Shown here piece by piece: positions 28,127 to 36,521 of a stretch of DNA of 63,171 bases. Source of the DNA: an uncultured Pelagibacteraceae bacterium (lineage in GTDB: Bacteria; Pseudomonadota; Alphaproteobacteria; Pelagibacterales; Pelagibacteraceae); assembly GCA_902571095.1 (NCBI GenBank), contig CACGAV010000004.1:1-63171 (forward strand), in the 5' to 3' direction. The position numbers and the translations under genes were made by a program. Position 1 is the stretch's first letter. Every line of letters starts with the position of its first letter. A model generated the notes under the pieces. The model searched no databases. It was not told where the DNA came from and saw only the letters and a program-made list of their open reading frames with translations.

Positions 28127-28198
28127 TTAAAAAATATATTTATCTGCCAGGTAAAATACCAAACCAATGGCTATACCTAGTAAGATGTATCTCATCAT
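28127..28198 (-). CDS. Putative 23-aa membrane microprotein coupled to the NlpC/P60 gene
   Basis: The frame starts MMRYILLGIAIGLVFYL and ends ADKYIF. It is one transmembrane helix with a positively charged start. Its ATG overlaps the stop of the NlpC/P60 endopeptidase gene in an ATGATGA arrangement, which suggests translational coupling and makes it the third gene of the ampG-nlpC operon. I do not recognise the family. Leaderless hydrophobic frames of this size can occur by chance in AT-rich DNA, so the overlap is the main support. Confidence 0.45.
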   Translation of the reverse strand: MMRYILLGIAIGLVFYLADKYIF

Positions 28199-28941
28199 GA
28201 TGGCCTCCTTATACTTGTTATTCTTAAATTAGCCGTTTTATAGATTCTATCAACTGTTTTTTTAATGTCCATTATAACTACACTTTTCATTGGGCCATAT
28301 GCATGAATTAATTTTTTTTTAGACAGAGCTATAGCCACGTGACCTTTCCAAAAAAGTAAGTCATTTTTTTTAATATTTTTAATTTTAATTTTATTTTTAA
28401 AATATTTTTCCTGATCCTTTGAGTCACGAGGACAATAGTTGTTATTAAAATTCATTAATAATTGAACCAATGCTGAACAGTCAACACCTTTGTAGCTTTT
28501 GCCACCCCACAGATACTTTACGCCTTTAAAAATTTTAATATTTTTAAAAATATCCTTAGACTTGAAATCTATTGTTTTAATGTTAGAATTTTTTATCCAA
28601 TAATTTTTAAATCTGCTAAATTGACCTAATTTTTCAATGATTTTAATTTTTGAACCATAGGTAAGGAACTTTTTTATACCATATCTTTTATTCGGTCTAA
28701 GAAACAATTGCGCTTTGAGCTTAGTAACTTTAAAATTTGGTTTTATAGGTTTATAAAATTTATTATCTTTTATAAATCCAACATATCCATCATTAGAGAT
28801 TTTAATTTTTTTCCATCTTAAATATTTTTTAATTATTTTAAAATTTTCACCATAGATAAGTTGTGTATCTAAAGATGATTTTAAACTCTTATCTCTGTAT
28901 AAATTAACTATTAGGGAACTATTTATAAATTTATTTTTCAC
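28195..28941 (-). CDS. NlpC/P60 family peptidoglycan endopeptidase
   Basis: The C-terminal NlpC/P60 domain (about 135-248) has catalytic Cys155 in YKGVDCSALVQLL, His201 in LLFWKGHVAIA and a third polar residue at His213 (LIHAYGP), as in gamma-D-glutamyl-diamino-acid endopeptidases. The N-terminal 120 residues read as one or two SH3-like modules (VNLYRDKS, AQLFLRPNKRYGIKKFLTYGSKIKI in parts). No signal peptide is visible in the 248 aa, so the enzyme may act on turnover muropeptides in the cytosol. It overlaps the stop of the upstream AmpG-like permease gene by 11 bases, and that pairing fits peptidoglycan recycling. Confidence 0.85.
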   Translation of the reverse strand: MKNKFINSSLIVNLYRDKSLKSSLDTQLIYGENFKIIKKYLRWKKIKISNDGYVGFIKDNKFYKPIKPNFKVTKLKAQLFLRPNKRYGIKKFLTYGSKIKIIEKLGQFSRFKNYWIKNSNIKTIDFKSKDIFKNIKIFKGVKYLWGGKSYKGVDCSALVQLLMNFNNNYCPRDSKDQEKYFKNKIKIKNIKKNDLLFWKGHVAIALSKKKLIHAYGPMKSVVIMDIKKTVDRIYKTANLRITSIRRPS

Positions 28942-30307
28942 TAAACTTTATATTTTTTCTTATCATATAAAGAAAAACTAGAGACGGTATAACCATTATA
29001 GCTGTTATAATAAAAAATATTCCCCAGTCACCATTCAACCAATCAACCATAGCTCCCGAGGATGCAGCCAATGTTGTTCTTCCAGCAGTACCTATTGATG
29101 CCAAGAGTGCATATTGCGTGGCTGTGTATGTTCTATCTACAAGCATTGAAATAAAAGCAACAAAAGCTACAGTCGCAAATGCAGCGGCCATATCATCAAA
29201 AATTACTGCCACTGCAAATAACCATTCAGATTTTCCTGTCCATGCAAGCGCAGAAAATAAAAGGTTTGTCGATGCCATCAAAATTCCAGAAACGAACATG
29301 GCTTTTATAACTCCTGACCGAATTGCAAAAAGACCTCCAAGAAGTGTAAATATAACTGTTGTTATCCAACCCAATCCCTTAGAATAAATTGCAATATCCG
29401 ATTTAGAAAAACCTAATTCTTTATAAAAAATAATTGACATTCTGCCAAGAAATGCTTCACCTATTTTAAAAAGAAAAACAAATCCTAAAATTCCAATTGC
29501 AATGTTAAAACCATTTTTTTTAAAGAAACTTATGATTGGCCCAGCTATTGTTCCGCTTATCCACGCAGCAGACTTTGTAAAAATATTTGAAGATCCAAGC
29601 TTACTCCTTATCATTTTATCTGTTTTTCTTTGCTCTTCATCTCTTTCTAGGGGCGGGGGTTCATGAACAAATAATAATCCAATGTTGCAAGCGATAATAA
29701 CAATACCAAGAATTAAAAAAGTCATTTGCCAATAATTTTCGTATCCGGCATTTTGAAAAAATTCAGCAGCATTTAGTGCTATAACTCCACCGAGTTTGTA
29801 TCCAGTCCACCATCCAACTACCGCAACGGCAGCTCCAGCTTGCATTGATTTGCCTTCACTTTTACCAATCTGTTCAATCCTTAGTGCATCTACAGTTATA
29901 TCCTGAGTAGCTGAAGCTATCGCAATAATAAGACCGACTGTAATAACTAAAGCCAGGTTTGCAGTAGGATCAACTAAATTCCACATTACTAAGCTTACTA
30001 AAATAATAAATTGCATTATTATTATCCATCCTCGACGATGACCAACTTTTTCAGTCAAAAAGGGGATTCTAATTCTATCGATGAGAGGGGCCCATAAATA
30101 ATTAAAGGCATAAACGGCAAAAATTAATCCTGCCCAACCTATTGTACTTCTGCTCAATCCCTCTTCTTTTAGCCAAAGGCTTAAACTACTTCCTATAAGT
30201 ACCCAAGGGAAACCACTTATAATTCCAAGCAACAATATACGTAACATCCTCATGTCAAAATAAATTTTGAAAGAATCTTTGAAACTTTGTTTTTGGTAAA
30301 TTTCCAT
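28931..30307 (-). CDS. ampG: AmpG-like MFS muropeptide permease
   Basis: This 458-aa inner-membrane transporter of the major facilitator superfamily has about 12 hydrophobic segments. It carries AmpG-type features: an N-terminal LLLGIISGFPWVLIGSSLSLWL, WAPLIDRIRIPFL after helix 2, GHRRGWI, and SATQDITVDALRIE in the second loop. AmpG proteins import anhydro-muropeptides for cell-wall recycling. The call is family-level; related MFS members with other cargo exist. Its neighbour downstream is an NlpC/P60 endopeptidase in the same operon, which supports the role. It is 20 bases downstream of trkH on the same strand. Confidence 0.8.
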   Translation of the reverse strand: MEIYQKQSFKDSFKIYFDMRMLRILLLGIISGFPWVLIGSSLSLWLKEEGLSRSTIGWAGLIFAVYAFNYLWAPLIDRIRIPFLTEKVGHRRGWIIIMQFIILVSLVMWNLVDPTANLALVITVGLIIAIASATQDITVDALRIEQIGKSEGKSMQAGAAVAVVGWWTGYKLGGVIALNAAEFFQNAGYENYWQMTFLILGIVIIACNIGLLFVHEPPPLERDEEQRKTDKMIRSKLGSSNIFTKSAAWISGTIAGPIISFFKKNGFNIAIGILGFVFLFKIGEAFLGRMSIIFYKELGFSKSDIAIYSKGLGWITTVIFTLLGGLFAIRSGVIKAMFVSGILMASTNLLFSALAWTGKSEWLFAVAVIFDDMAAAFATVAFVAFISMLVDRTYTATQYALLASIGTAGRTTLAASSGAMVDWLNGDWGIFFIITAIMVIPSLVFLYMIRKNIKFSEK

Positions 30308-30327
30308 TCCAATAACTATAAATTAAA

Positions 30328-31773
30328 TTATGATCGCCAGAAAGAGGGTAAAAAAAGTACTAATACAGCGAATATTTCAAGTCTACCAAGTAACATCGCG
30401 AAGGATAATATCCATTTTGACAAATCTGAGACTTCACTAAAGTTTCCATTTGGCCCTATCATGTCCCCAAGTCCTGGACCAACATTTGATATTGAAGTAG
30501 CAGCACCAGAAATTGCAGATAAGAAGTCCAGACCAGAAATAGATAAAAGTGAAGCAATTATAAAAAAAATAAAAAGATAAGAGAAAATAAAAATTATTAC
30601 AGAATTAATAAACGAGTCTTCGATTTTTTGTTTATTATAACTAACAACAAAAATGCTATTAGGATATATTAACTTTTTTATTTGATTCTTGATGAATAGA
30701 AATAATATTTGAAGTCTAAAAATCTTAATACCACAAGTCGTTGATCCTGCGCATCCGCCAACAAACATCAGGAACAAAAAGAATATTAACGGGAACTCAC
30801 CCCACAAGCCAAAATCATCTGTAACATATCCTGTTCCAGATAAAATTGACAGAACATTAAAAGACGAAATTCTAAGATTATCAATAATTGAATATTCCAA
30901 ATTATTAAATAATAAATATGAAAAAATTATAAGTACTGAAATTAACAATAAAAAGAAAAAACCTCTTATTTGAACATCTTGAATAAAAATTTTTTTGTTA
31001 CCCTTTACAAACTTTAAATAAGCAATAAATGGAATACTGCCCATTATTATAAAAATAGTTGAAGCGAATTCAATTTTAGGACTATTAAAATAGCCAATTG
31101 ATTCATTGTGAGTTGAAAAACCCCCTGTCGCCAAGGTTGTCAAGGCATGTGCGATGCTATCAAAAACGCTCATACCTAAAAACCAATAAGTTACAAAGCA
31201 TGCAACTGTAAGCAATGTATATATAGAAATTATTGTAAAAGCGACCTCAATTGTTTTTGGTAATATTTTTTCAGTGCCAGAGGAATCAGTATTAAATACC
31301 TGCATTCCACCAACTTTTAAAAGCGGCATAACAGTTGTTGCCATCACTATTATACCAATCCCTCCCAACCACTGCATTATTCCTCTCCAAAGTAAAATAC
31401 TTTTTGGCGAGTTGTCTAAGTCAGAAATAACAGTAGACCCAGTAGTTGTTATACCCGACATACTTTCAAAGAAAGATTCACTTAAAGATAAATTTAAGTC
31501 TGAAAGTAAAAAAGGTAAACTCCCAAATAATGCTATACTTAACCATGCTAAAGTAGAAAATAAAAAAGCTTGTTGGAGATTAAGTTGTTTTTCATTTTTT
31601 AGGCTAGTTAGAATTGTAAGAATTCCGATAAAAATAGTGATAATAGAGGATGATAAAAAACTATTGCTGTTTTCACTATAAATTAGTTGAAATGAATATG
31701 GTATCATCATGAAGATTCCAAGAATTACCAATAATATTCCAACTATAAAAAAAACAGTTTTATTTGAAGCCAT
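30328..31773 (-). CDS. trkH: Trk-type potassium uptake protein TrkH
   Basis: TrkH is the pore-forming inner-membrane subunit of a K+ uptake system that works with the TrkA NAD-binding protein. Four pore-loop repeats are visible as SGITTTGST, LATGGFSTHNES, LSGTGYVTDDF and a final SISNVGPGLGDM, each contributing a selectivity-filter Gly. The frame is open to an ATG at 31800, but the ATG at 31773 (MASNKTVFFIVGILL) fits the usual N terminus and gives 481 aa; I chose it. lysK is divergent, with 56 bases between the starts. TrkA is not in this window. Confidence 0.9.
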   Translation of the reverse strand: MASNKTVFFIVGILLVILGIFMMIPYSFQLIYSENSNSFLSSSIITIFIGILTILTSLKNEKQLNLQQAFLFSTLAWLSIALFGSLPFLLSDLNLSLSESFFESMSGITTTGSTVISDLDNSPKSILLWRGIMQWLGGIGIIVMATTVMPLLKVGGMQVFNTDSSGTEKILPKTIEVAFTIISIYTLLTVACFVTYWFLGMSVFDSIAHALTTLATGGFSTHNESIGYFNSPKIEFASTIFIIMGSIPFIAYLKFVKGNKKIFIQDVQIRGFFFLLLISVLIIFSYLLFNNLEYSIIDNLRISSFNVLSILSGTGYVTDDFGLWGEFPLIFFLFLMFVGGCAGSTTCGIKIFRLQILFLFIKNQIKKLIYPNSIFVVSYNKQKIEDSFINSVIIFIFSYLFIFFIIASLLSISGLDFLSAISGAATSISNVGPGLGDMIGPNGNFSEVSDLSKWILSFAMLLGRLEIFAVLVLFLPSFWRS

Positions 31774-31829
31774 AAAAATTGGACAATATTTAAATAGCAA
31801 TAAAATTCAACTTATTATAAACCTTAATT

Positions 31830-33401
31830 ATGCTTGAGTCTGATCTAATACAGTCAACTTCTTCATGGCCATTTGTTGAGATACGCAAATTACTCAAAGA
31901 AAGAGGCAAAATTATAGACAAAAAAAATAAAATTACTTTTCAAACAGGTTATGGCCCCAGCGGACTACCGCATATCGGGACATTTGGAGAGGTATCAAGA
32001 ACTACAATGATGATTAACGCGTTAAACCATGTGAGAAAAATTGAAACAGAATTAATAACCTTTTCAGACGACTTAGATGGTTTGAGAAAAGTTCCAGATA
32101 ATATTCCAAACAATAAAATTTTACATGAAAATTTAGGTAAGCCACTTACAGATATTCCAGACCCCTTCGAAAAATATAAAAGTTTCGGTGAACATAATAA
32201 TATGATGTTAATTGAATTTTTAAATAAATTTAATTTTAAGTACAAATTTAAAAGCTCAACAGATAACTATAAAAAAGGTTTGTTCAACGATTCTATTTTA
32301 AGAGTAATAGAAAAATATGATGATATAATGAATATTATTTTGCCAACGCTGAGAAGTGAAAGAAGAAAATCGTATTCACCTTTTTTACCAATTTGTCCAG
32401 ATACAGGAAAAGTTCTTGAAATACCAGTATTGGAAATTGATAAAAAAAATCAAAAAATTATCTTTGATAATAATGGAAAGAAAATTGAAAAGGGAATTCT
32501 AGATGGAAACTGTAAGCTACAATGGAAAGTTGATTGGGCCATGAGGTGGTTTACTTTTGATGTTGATTTTGAAATGTATGGAAAGGATTTAATAGAGAGT
32601 GCAATTATTTCTGGAAAAGTCTGCAAAGCTTTGGGCAAAACTCCTCCAAATGGTTTTGCATATGAATTATTCTTAGATGAAAAAGGCGAAAAAATATCTA
32701 AATCTAAAGGAAATGGAATCACAATTGACCAATGGCTTAGGTATGCATCGCCAGAAAGTCTGTCACTTTACATGTATCAAAATCCAAAAAGAGCAAAAAA
32801 ACTTTATCCCGAGGTTGTTCCAAAAGCAGTAGACGAATATCTTAGTTCAATTGAGAAATATCAAATACAGAAAACAAATGAAAAAATTTTAAATCCTGTA
32901 TGGCATATTCATAATGGATCTCCCCCTAAAGAGAAAATTATAATGCCTTTTTCCATGCTTTTAAATATTGTGGGCTCAAGTAATGCCAAAAATAAGCAGA
33001 CTTTATGGAAATTTATTAAAAAATTTCATAAAGAGCTTAATCCAAAAGATCATAAAATTTTAGATAGCCTTACTAATTATGCAATAAACTATTTTTTAGA
33101 TAGGGTTGAACCAAATAAAAATTTTAAAAAACCAAATCAAAACGAGAAAATAGCACTCAAAAATCTTATAAATATTTTAAAAGAAATACCCCAAAGTACT
33201 GATGCCGAAAAAATCCAAACAGTAATTTATAAAACTGGTAAAGAAAATGGTTATAGCAATGACCTTAGAAGTTGGTTTAAATTAATATACCAAGTTACTT
33301 TTGGTGAAGAAAATGGTCCGAGAATGGGTTTTTTTATAAGTTTTTTTGGAGTAAAAGAGACAATTGATTTAATGGAAAAAAAATTGAAAATAGTATCTTA
33401 A
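31830..33401 (+). CDS. lysK: Lysyl-tRNA synthetase, class I
   Basis: This 523-aa enzyme charges tRNA-Lys and belongs to the class I (archaeal-type) LysRS, not the class II enzyme of E. coli. The HIGH-like signature is PHIGTFGEV (about residues 47-55) and the KMSKS-like loop is EKISKSKGNGIT (about 286-297). The alpha-helical anticodon-binding C terminus follows. Class I LysRS is usual in alphaproteobacteria, which supports the taxonomic reading. Its last base is the first base of the pyrD ATG (TAATG), so the two are coupled. It is divergent from trkH. Confidence 0.95.
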   Translation: MLESDLIQSTSSWPFVEIRKLLKERGKIIDKKNKITFQTGYGPSGLPHIGTFGEVSRTTMMINALNHVRKIETELITFSDDLDGLRKVPDNIPNNKILHENLGKPLTDIPDPFEKYKSFGEHNNMMLIEFLNKFNFKYKFKSSTDNYKKGLFNDSILRVIEKYDDIMNIILPTLRSERRKSYSPFLPICPDTGKVLEIPVLEIDKKNQKIIFDNNGKKIEKGILDGNCKLQWKVDWAMRWFTFDVDFEMYGKDLIESAIISGKVCKALGKTPPNGFAYELFLDEKGEKISKSKGNGITIDQWLRYASPESLSLYMYQNPKRAKKLYPEVVPKAVDEYLSSIEKYQIQKTNEKILNPVWHIHNGSPPKEKIIMPFSMLLNIVGSSNAKNKQTLWKFIKKFHKELNPKDHKILDSLTNYAINYFLDRVEPNKNFKKPNQNEKIALKNLINILKEIPQSTDAEKIQTVIYKTGKENGYSNDLRSWFKLIYQVTFGEENGPRMGFFISFFGVKETIDLMEKKLKIVS

Positions 33402-34450
33402 TGTTTTCTTTTATAAGACCTTTTATATTTAACATAGATCCTGAAAAAGCTCATGATTTAGCAATTAAATCCTTGAAATATAATTTTCTTCCAGAAAGCA
33501 TGTTTGTAGTCAAAGATGAAGAGGTTTTAAATTTAAAACTATTTGGAAAAAAAATAAAAAATCCAATCGGCCTTGCAGCTGGTTTCGATAAAAGTGCTGA
33601 GGTTTATAACGAAATTTTTAAACTTGGATTTGGATTTGTTGAGGTTGGAACCGTTACACCTTTAAAACAATATGGAAACAATAAACCAAGAGTATTTAGA
33701 TTAGAAAAAGATGAAGCCTTAATTAATAGGCTTGGTTTTAATAATGATGGATCTGAAGCTGTTAGTCAAAGAATTGAAAATAATATTCCAAATGGATTTT
33801 TAGGTATTAATATTGGGCCGAACAAAGATACTCCCGATATGGTTGGTGATTTTATAAAGTGCGCGAAAACTTTTTTTCCTCTTGGAGATTACGTTACAAT
33901 CAATATATCTTCGCCAAATACTAAGGGTTTAAGAGAATTTCACAATAAAGAGCTTTTGCATAAGCTTCTATCTAATATTAATAAAATAAGAATTGAGAGT
34001 AACTTCAAAAAATCTTTTTTATTAAAAATATCACCAGATATAGAAGACTCGTTTATTGACAGTATAATTGAATTATCATTACAGTACCAAATCAATGGGT
34101 TAATATTAACTAATAGTAGTGATGGGAATAGAGAAAATTTAATTGATAAAAACAAAAATGAAACCGGTGGATTATCTGGTAAGCCATTAAGAGATCTGTC
34201 AAATAATTTAATTAAGAAGTTTTATAAAAAACTAAATGGAAAACTCCCGATTATTGGTGTTGGTGGAATTGACTCAGGTAAATCTGCTTTTAAAAAAATT
34301 TCCTCAGGTGCTTCAGCAATACAACTCTATACTGGAATGATTTACAAAGGTCCTACAATTGTAAAAGAAATAAAAAAAGAATTAATTTCAGAACTTAAAA
34401 CAAAAGGTTTTAAAAGTATAACTGAGGCTATAGGTTCAGATGTTAATTAG
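33401..34450 (+). CDS. pyrD: Dihydroorotate dehydrogenase (quinone), class 2
   Basis: The membrane-associated flavoenzyme oxidises dihydroorotate to orotate in pyrimidine synthesis and passes electrons to quinone. The 349-aa length and the N-terminal helical extension (RPFIFNIDPEKAHDLAIKSL) identify class 2. FMN-site segments are GLAAGFDKSAEVYN, the catalytic Ser in NISSPNTKGLREFH (class 2 uses Ser rather than Cys), and GVGGIDSGKSAFKKISSGASAIQLYTG in parts. The start shares a base with the lysK stop. The 3' end overlaps the TauE-type permease gene tail to tail by eight bases, leaving no space for a conventional terminator. Confidence 0.96.
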   Translation: MFSFIRPFIFNIDPEKAHDLAIKSLKYNFLPESMFVVKDEEVLNLKLFGKKIKNPIGLAAGFDKSAEVYNEIFKLGFGFVEVGTVTPLKQYGNNKPRVFRLEKDEALINRLGFNNDGSEAVSQRIENNIPNGFLGINIGPNKDTPDMVGDFIKCAKTFFPLGDYVTINISSPNTKGLREFHNKELLHKLLSNINKIRIESNFKKSFLLKISPDIEDSFIDSIIELSLQYQINGLILTNSSDGNRENLIDKNKNETGGLSGKPLRDLSNNLIKKFYKKLNGKLPIIGVGGIDSGKSAFKKISSGASAIQLYTGMIYKGPTIVKEIKKELISELKTKGFKSITEAIGSDVN

Positions 34451-35549
34451 TTTTTTTGAATAAATTATATTTTTTTTTATCTAAATCATGCCTAATATAA
34501 TGGACAAACTCTCTTGCATAAGAAAAAACAATTCCAACAAGAATTACAATTACTATTGATAAAAAACCATAAGATATCGGATAATTTTGCGATAGATTCA
34601 AAACTATCTCACCTAATCTATTGTCTATTTCCCCTGAATTTCCCACGGCAAATAAACTTTCACCTTTTTCTAAAACAAACTCCTCTACTCCCATAATTAT
34701 TCCAACCCCAAGGAGAAGAATAGCTAATAAAGTTTTATACTCGGATGCATTGAGCTTTTCAGATGCTTTTAGGCCTAAATGAACACCTAAAATGGATCCA
34801 GTTAGCAAAATACTTACCAAAACAAAATCTATAGTTTGAAAACGCAATGCATGTCCAATAACAACAAAAGCTGTGATAAAAATAGTTACAAAAAGTGAAG
34901 TTCCCGGAACTAATTTTGTTGGCATTCCCAAGATATAAATCATTGCTGGTACCATCAAAAAGGCTCCTCCTACTCCCATTATAGATGCAAAAATTCCAAC
35001 CACAAAACCCAACATAAATGGTACTATCGCACTTTCATAAAGTTTCGATTTATGAAATCTCACTCTTAAAGGTAAACCATGTATCCAATAGTGATCATGA
35101 GCCTTTCTTTTAACTACAACTTTTTTTTTAAGCTCACTTAACTCTCTCCACCCCTTCGCAAACATTAGAGTTCCAATCATTACTAACATATAAATATAGG
35201 CCAAAGAAATTATGATATTAACGATTCCTTTCTGTTTCAAATAACTGAAGATTGTCATTCCTACAATTGTTCCAAAAACTCCTCCAAAAACAATTATCAA
35301 ACCCATTTTGTAATCAAGTGTTTTCCTAAACCAATGCGTCAGTGCTCCAGAAACAGATGTTCCCAAAATATTATTTGCTTCATTTGCAACAGCAAAAGCA
35401 GGCGGTATGCCTAAGAATATAAGCACCGGGGTCATTAGAAAACCTCCTCCAATACCAAAAAGACCAGATATAAAGCCTACAATTAAACTCAAAATCAAAA
35501 TTATTAAAACACTTACTTGAACTTGTGCTACGGGCAGGAAAAAATCCAT
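34443..35549 (-). CDS. TauE/SafE family membrane permease
   Basis: This 368-aa inner-membrane protein has the duplicated TauE/SafE architecture: GFISGLFGIGGGFLMTPVLIFLGIPP in the first half and GIFASIMGVGGAFLMVPAMIYILGMP in the second (each in consecutive parts), plus eight or so hydrophobic segments. A soluble loop rich in Lys and Arg lies near 140-165 between the halves, and a final helix near 330-352. Family members export sulfite, sulfoacetate or other organosulfur anions, or take up small organic acids. The cargo here is not known. It is convergent with pyrD and divergent from rpmB. Confidence 0.82.
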   Translation of the reverse strand: MDFFLPVAQVQVSVLIILILSLIVGFISGLFGIGGGFLMTPVLIFLGIPPAFAVANEANNILGTSVSGALTHWFRKTLDYKMGLIIVFGGVFGTIVGMTIFSYLKQKGIVNIIISLAYIYMLVMIGTLMFAKGWRELSELKKKVVVKRKAHDHYWIHGLPLRVRFHKSKLYESAIVPFMLGFVVGIFASIMGVGGAFLMVPAMIYILGMPTKLVPGTSLFVTIFITAFVVIGHALRFQTIDFVLVSILLTGSILGVHLGLKASEKLNASEYKTLLAILLLGVGIIMGVEEFVLEKGESLFAVGNSGEIDNRLGEIVLNLSQNYPISYGFLSIVIVILVGIVFSYAREFVHYIRHDLDKKKYNLFKKTN

Positions 35550-35599
35550 TCAATTTACTATTATTTGGAGCAAACTATGTCAATAGATATATATTTACT

Positions 35600-35628
35600 T
35601 GATTATATACTTTTCACGAATTATATAG
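35600..35628 (+). promoter_or_regulatory. Candidate sigma-70 promoter for rpmB
   Basis: TTGATT (35600-35605), a 17-base spacer and TATATA (35623-35628) lie just before the rpmB ATG at 35643, which would give a leader of roughly eight bases. The fit is good for an AT-rich genome but not unique. Confidence 0.35.
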
Positions 35629-35642
35629 CTATTGGATATTTT

Positions 35643-35924
35643 ATGAGTAAAAAATGTGAACTTACAGGAAAAAAACCGCTCAAAGGTTATAATGTTAGTC
35701 ACGCTAATAATAAAACTAAAAGAAGGTTTTTACCTGGAATTAAAAAAGTAAAGTTCAGAAGCGATCTTTTAAAAAAAAACTTTAAGTTTAATGTGTCAAA
35801 TTCGGCTCTTAGAACAGTTGATTATAAGGGAGGAATAGATAAGTTTCTAAGGTCAGCTAAAACATTTAGACTCTCTAAAAAAGCAAAAAAATTAAAATCT
35901 ATAATAATTTCTAAAAATTTTTAA
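35643..35924 (+). CDS. rpmB: 50S ribosomal protein L28
   Basis: This 93-aa basic protein of the large ribosomal subunit begins MSKKCELTGKKPLKGYNVSH, followed by ANNKTKRRFLPGI, which is the alphaproteobacterial L28 N-terminal signature. The frame is open further upstream to 35517, but those 42 residues are hydrophobic and unlike L28, so ATG 35643 is the real start. The C-terminal half (SALRTVDYKGGIDKFLRSAK) also matches alphaproteobacterial L28, which is longer than the E. coli form of 78 aa. A queuosine-precursor transporter gene begins two bases after the stop. Confidence 0.95.
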   Translation: MSKKCELTGKKPLKGYNVSHANNKTKRRFLPGIKKVKFRSDLLKKNFKFNVSNSALRTVDYKGGIDKFLRSAKTFRLSKKAKKLKSIIISKNF

Positions 35925-35925
35925 A

Positions 35926-36510
35926 TTGATCAGATCAAATTTTAAACCATTTATAATTTTTTCTTTTTTTATGGCAGTATTTGTTGCTGCATCGAATTTT
36001 TTAGTTCAATATCCAATTAATTACATGGGTCTAGAAGATTTTTTAACCTATGGTGCTTTAAGCTATCCTTTAACATTTTTAATAACCGATTTGTGCAACA
36101 GAAGATATGGAAAATTTATTGCAAGAAAAATCGTATATCTAGGTTTTTTTTTAGGAATATTTATAACCTTATTTTTTTCAACAAACTTTGAAGATTTAAT
36201 ATCTATAAGAATAGCAATTGGTTCAGGATCAGCTTTTCTAATCGCTCAATTATTAGATGTTCAAATATTTGACAAACTAAGAGGTAAAACTTGGTTTGTA
36301 GCACCTTTTACATCCTCTTTAATTGGTTCATTTGTTGATACTTTTTTATTTTTTTCTATTGCTTTTTATGGGACAGATTTAAACTGGGTAACTCTAGGGC
36401 TGGGCGACTTCATCGTTAAGATTTCTCTTGCTTTGTTAATGTTGATCCCATTTAGATTATTAATGTTTAAGATTAAAGATGTTGCAAAATATCAGGTTAA
36501 AATTTCCTAA
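35926..36510 (+). CDS. yhhQ: Queuosine precursor transporter (YhhQ/QPTR family)
   Basis: This 194-aa inner-membrane protein has about six hydrophobic segments and the family's LTYGALSYPLTFLITDLCNRRYGKF region near 40-65, which carries the conserved TD.....YG pattern. YhhQ-family proteins take up 7-cyano- or 7-aminomethyl-7-deazaguanine for queuosine in tRNA. TTG 35926 starts two bases after rpmB and gives MIRSNFKPFIIFSFFMAVFV. The next ATG is within the first helix, so TTG is preferred. If the cell lacks the de novo pathway, it would depend on this scavenging route; the window does not show that. Confidence 0.82.
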   Translation: MIRSNFKPFIIFSFFMAVFVAASNFLVQYPINYMGLEDFLTYGALSYPLTFLITDLCNRRYGKFIARKIVYLGFFLGIFITLFFSTNFEDLISIRIAIGSGSAFLIAQLLDVQIFDKLRGKTWFVAPFTSSLIGSFVDTFLFFSIAFYGTDLNWVTLGLGDFIVKISLALLMLIPFRLLMFKIKDVAKYQVKIS

Positions 36511-36521
36511 TCAAATTAATT

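Noticed and set aside
29118-29387. Plus-strand frames opposite ampG, trkH and other genes
   Set aside because: Low-complexity shadows of real genes with no ribosome site or family resemblance.
35517-35642. 42-codon extension of rpmB
   Set aside because: The extension is hydrophobic and overlaps the start of the divergent permease gene. L28 begins at MSKKCELTGKK.
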